NCBI GenBank assembly: GCA_003024985.2
Contig: PXIH01S0000872.1
Origin: Euperipatoides rowelli
Lineage: Eukaryota > Onychophora > Udeonychophora > Euonychophora > Peripatopsidae
DNA: 10,741 nt
Direction: 5' to 3' (one strand)
The position numbers were made by a program, and so were the translations under genes. The notes below the pieces were generated by a model. The model searched no databases. It saw nothing but the letters and a program-made list of their open reading frames with translations, and was not told the origin of the DNA. Positions 8,321-10,741 of this stretch are shown piece after piece (the stretch's first letter is position 1; each line of letters starts with the position of its first letter).

Positions 8321-8523
8321 TGGTTACATGTCTCAAACTGTTGGCAAAATCTAATTGTGTTAAATGTTGCACTGCTCTAAAACTTAGTTACAGTGAAACA
8401 CACTCTTCGTTGTGAGGCTCAATTATCTAACCAAAAATCAAATGGGTTTCTTATCCATCCTAACAGCGAACTATATTGTAAGTTTAGGGAACTGAAGACT
8501 ATTTCACATTAATAACAATGATT

Positions 8524-8541
8524 TTTATTATTATTATTATT
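8524..8541. repeat. (TTA)n microsatellite
   Basis: Six TTA/ATT units. Confidence 0.85.
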
Positions 8542-9036
8542 GCATTTTATTACTTTAAGAAACAAACAATGATCATAATTAAGATTTACAATAATCCCAT
8601 GGCACCAAAGGGTAAATGAAGATTATTTACATAAAGAAAAAATGACTAGAATCAATTAGAATTTAACAATAAAGTCAGAAAGACTAGTACTTAAAAAGCA
8701 AATAAAATAAAAAACAGAAATTCTTATATAAAGAATTTAACACATTAGTTATTCACAAACTGTTTCACACGCTTTTGACTACGTGAATTTTTCATTCCCA
8801 TGTTCAGAACAAAGAAGAAATCATTGCCTGTTGCATTCATTATTATATACAGATGAGAATGAGGCAATATGAAAAACAAAGAAACCAGGAGTGGGATAAA
8901 AAGGTCAACTAAAATAAATAATTGTTAAAGTTGTATATTGGCATTTTCCAAGTACGGTATCACTATTTTTTTTTTTTAACTTTTTTTTTTAGCCGTCTAA
9001 ACTATCATTTTAGTGGTAATAATGTTTATTATAAAT

Positions 9037-9081
9037 GCAGTACAGTATATACTGTATACACTGCAGTACTGTATATACTGT
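9037..9081. repeat. Palindromic 19-bp direct repeat (TACTGTA-rich)
   Basis: GCAGTACAGTATATACTGT (9037-9055) recurs as GCAGTACTGTATATACTGT (9063-9081), one mismatch, period 26. The first copy contains the perfect palindrome ACAGTATATACTGT (9042-9055). Similar TACTGTA/TACAGTA strings occur in the inverted repeat at 4503-4560. No factor is assigned. Confidence 0.8.
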
Positions 9082-9398
9082 TAGTGTATATAGAGACAGA
9101 TAGAAGTATATTATTAGGCTACATGTCCTATTGATGGTTGTCCTATTTTACATAATCCAATTAAATTTCAATAAAAAATTAAAGATGCTAAAAATATCTT
9201 TGTGATCACAGAAAAGACATCATTTTAGATTTAGAAATAAAACTCTGCCTTATTAACTCATTGTTTACCCATTACAAAGAATAAAATAAGTCCCCATCTA
9301 TTTAAGTTCCACCTAGTGGATTTTTTTTTAACTAGGACATTATCTGGTCATATTTTTCAGCTTGCAAGCAAACCTATACATTTTTTAACTGTGATGTG

Positions 9399-9637
9399 CA
9401 CACAGCAATGTAAGCTTCTCTCTCCCTATACACTAGTCAATGTGTACACAGCAATGTAAGCTTCTCTCTCCCTATACACTAGTCAGAATGTAAACCTAGC
9501 AATGTAGGCTTCTAACCCCCTATACACTGTCAGAATGCACACACAGCAATGTAAGCTTCTCTTTCCCTATACACTAGTTAGAATGAACACACAGCAATGT
9601 AAGTTTCTCTTTCCCTATACACTAGTCAGAAAGTAGT
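9399..9637. repeat. 48-bp minisatellite, cluster B (about 5 units)
   Basis: About five head-to-tail copies of the unit seen at 7621-7751, in the same orientation, each with AGCAATGTAAGC or a close variant followed by CCCTATACACTAGTCA. The first unit is shortened by a few bases. The third is the most diverged (AGCAATGTAGGCTTCTAACC). The array ends in an inverted copy of its own core (see 9614-9644). Confidence 0.9.
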
Positions 9638-9644
9638 GTATAGG
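9614..9644. repeat. Perfect inverted repeat closing minisatellite cluster B
   Basis: CCTATACACTA at 9614-9624 and TAGTGTATAGG at 9634-9644 are perfect 11-bp arms around the 9-base spacer GTCAGAAAG. The left arm is the standard unit core and the right arm is the same core inverted. Confidence 0.9.
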
Positions 9645-10741
9645 AAGGAATAAATTATACTTTTTAATTTCCAGTGAAATTGCACTGTACACACACCATG
9701 TTAATGTTCGATTTTTAAGATATTATATTTAAATACTGTCAAAAAAACTTACTTTTTAGGGACCTTATCCTCTAACCGTATCAGGCTCAGCCCTGGACAC
9801 CACTTGTGGGCTATGCCCACCGTCTTTTTTTTTTAAAGTTTTACTAATTTGGATTGTTTAAAGTTGGCACGTCTGGGGATGAGGACCTCCATTTTTTCCC
9901 CAAGGGTCCAAAAATATAGCAAAATTGACACTGGTAACCTTTTTTTTTTTTTAACAAACCAAATGAAAAAATTTACAAATAGGTTATTAAACTCATAAAT
10001 AACATCTTAGAGGGGACTGTTTTTGCTGATCCTTATATCTACTTTACTTGGAAATAGCTTTGGTTTTACTAGTTATCAAAAATTAAAAATCCTAAAAGAC
10101 AAAGTGGTTACATTTGGAACACAAACTCAAAATATTAATTAAAAACTTGAAATCTTTCTCAATTTCAATTTATTTTTTATTCATTCATTCAAATTCAGTA
10201 ATAAAATTTGTTTACAATAGAAACTGCTTTGATTTTTTAATACTTCTTTGAACCCTTTAACTCACATGGATGTGAAAATTTTACTTTATCAGTTTAATTG
10301 TATATCCTAACAAAATGCATAATTTTTTTCAAATAAGATTTTATACCTGTCTCAAATCAATAACCCTTAGAAAATAACTTTGTTTTTAAAAAAATAAGCA
10401 TCTATATTAAAAGTTTTATAATTTTGATTTGTTCACAACAATATCAACATTTTGTCACTTATTTTAAGTTAACAAACAAAACCCGTCAAAACAAAACTCC
10501 ACATTTGGTTAGTAGAGAGAGAGAAATAGTTTCGTATTGGGACACAAACTTGGAATTTGTAAGGTCGCAAATGAAAAAAATATCAAATGTAATCAATGTA
10601 TTCTAAAAAAAAAAAAATTTAAGAAAAAGTTTTAAACTATTATTTAAAAAATAAATTTCCAATTTTGAATTATTCACTCAATGAATGAAATCAATTATAA
10701 TTTTTTTTATTTCAAAATAGTAGTTTTACAACTTTTAAATT
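9645..10741. other. Unassigned AT-rich stretch to the window end
   Basis: About 9756-9910 is less AT-rich and has local self-complementarity (GGGCTATGCCC near 9809), possibly a transposon remnant. The rest is AT-rich with homopolymer runs. A plus-strand frame at 10424-10606 has no recognised domain and is treated as chance. No PPP1R21 exon was found. Confidence 0.55.

Larger units (their letters stand above)
8321..9398. other. Unassigned AT-rich stretch between repeat clusters
   Basis: No exon found. It contains the TTA microsatellite, poly-T runs near 8966 and 8980, and the TACTGTA-rich repeat. A minus-strand open stretch at 8745-8924 (about 59 codons, hydrophobic) has no recognised similarity. 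Confidence 0.55.

Noticed and set aside
8745-8924. Minus-strand open stretch of about 59 codons with an acceptor-like TTTATTTTAG
   Set aside because: Low-complexity hydrophobic composition, no homology I recognise and no fit to PPP1R21.
9753-9825. Possible further PPP1R21 exon on the minus strand, ending at a good GTAAGT donor, with a short open frame containing RLEDKVP
   Set aside because: The upstream side is poly-A rather than pyrimidine-rich, so there is no acceptor. The open frame leaves two bases at the donor, whereas exon A needs phase 0.
10424-10606. Plus-strand 60-codon frame
   Set aside because: No domain and AT-driven lysine/asparagine-rich composition; expected by chance.

Overview
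The window reads as animal nuclear DNA. It is AT-rich throughout, has no long open reading frame on either strand, and carries short coding exons bounded by GT...AG splice signals. Its introns are full of transposon remnants, minisatellites and homopolymer runs. An invertebrate is more likely than a vertebrate from composition and repeat types, but the species cannot be fixed. Three ambiguous bases (4312, 4323, 8161) lie in an inverted repeat and in a poly-C run, which suggests shotgun-assembled genomic sequence.

The one gene I can support lies on the minus strand. Four consecutive internal exons (5780-5881, 5595-5683, 3909-4045, 968-1060) join with matching phases into one open frame of 140 codons. 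The product is recognisably the middle helical region of PPP1R21 (protein phosphatase 1 regulatory subunit 21, KLRAQ-motif protein), a subunit of the endosomal FERRY complex. The start codon and 5' exons should lie beyond 10741, and the 3' exons before position 1. Intron sizes are uneven: 96, 1,549 and 2,848 bases, plus at least 4,860 bases upstream of the first visible exon and at least 967 downstream of the last.

Layout from low to high coordinates: 1-505 is unassigned. 514-834 is a hAT-type MITE with a perfect 8-bp target duplication. 968-1060 is a coding exon. 1489-1978 is a second hAT-type MITE, also with a perfect 8-bp duplication. 1987-3908 is featureless AT-rich intron. 3909-4045 is a coding exon. 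About 4090-4800 is a large nested inverted repeat. 5595-5683 and 5780-5881 are two exons separated by a short intron. From 5882 to the end I find no exon. That stretch holds a degenerate three-copy repeat (6268-6515), a 48-bp minisatellite in two clusters (7621-7751 and 9399-9637), a recent 280-bp tandem duplication (7761-8320), and several microsatellites and palindromes.

I see no operon, CRISPR array, tRNA or rRNA, and nothing that amounts to a new multi-gene system. The most unusual structures are the intronic inverted repeat, which would place a long hairpin in the PPP1R21 pre-mRNA, and the minisatellite/duplication complex at 7.6-9.6 kb.
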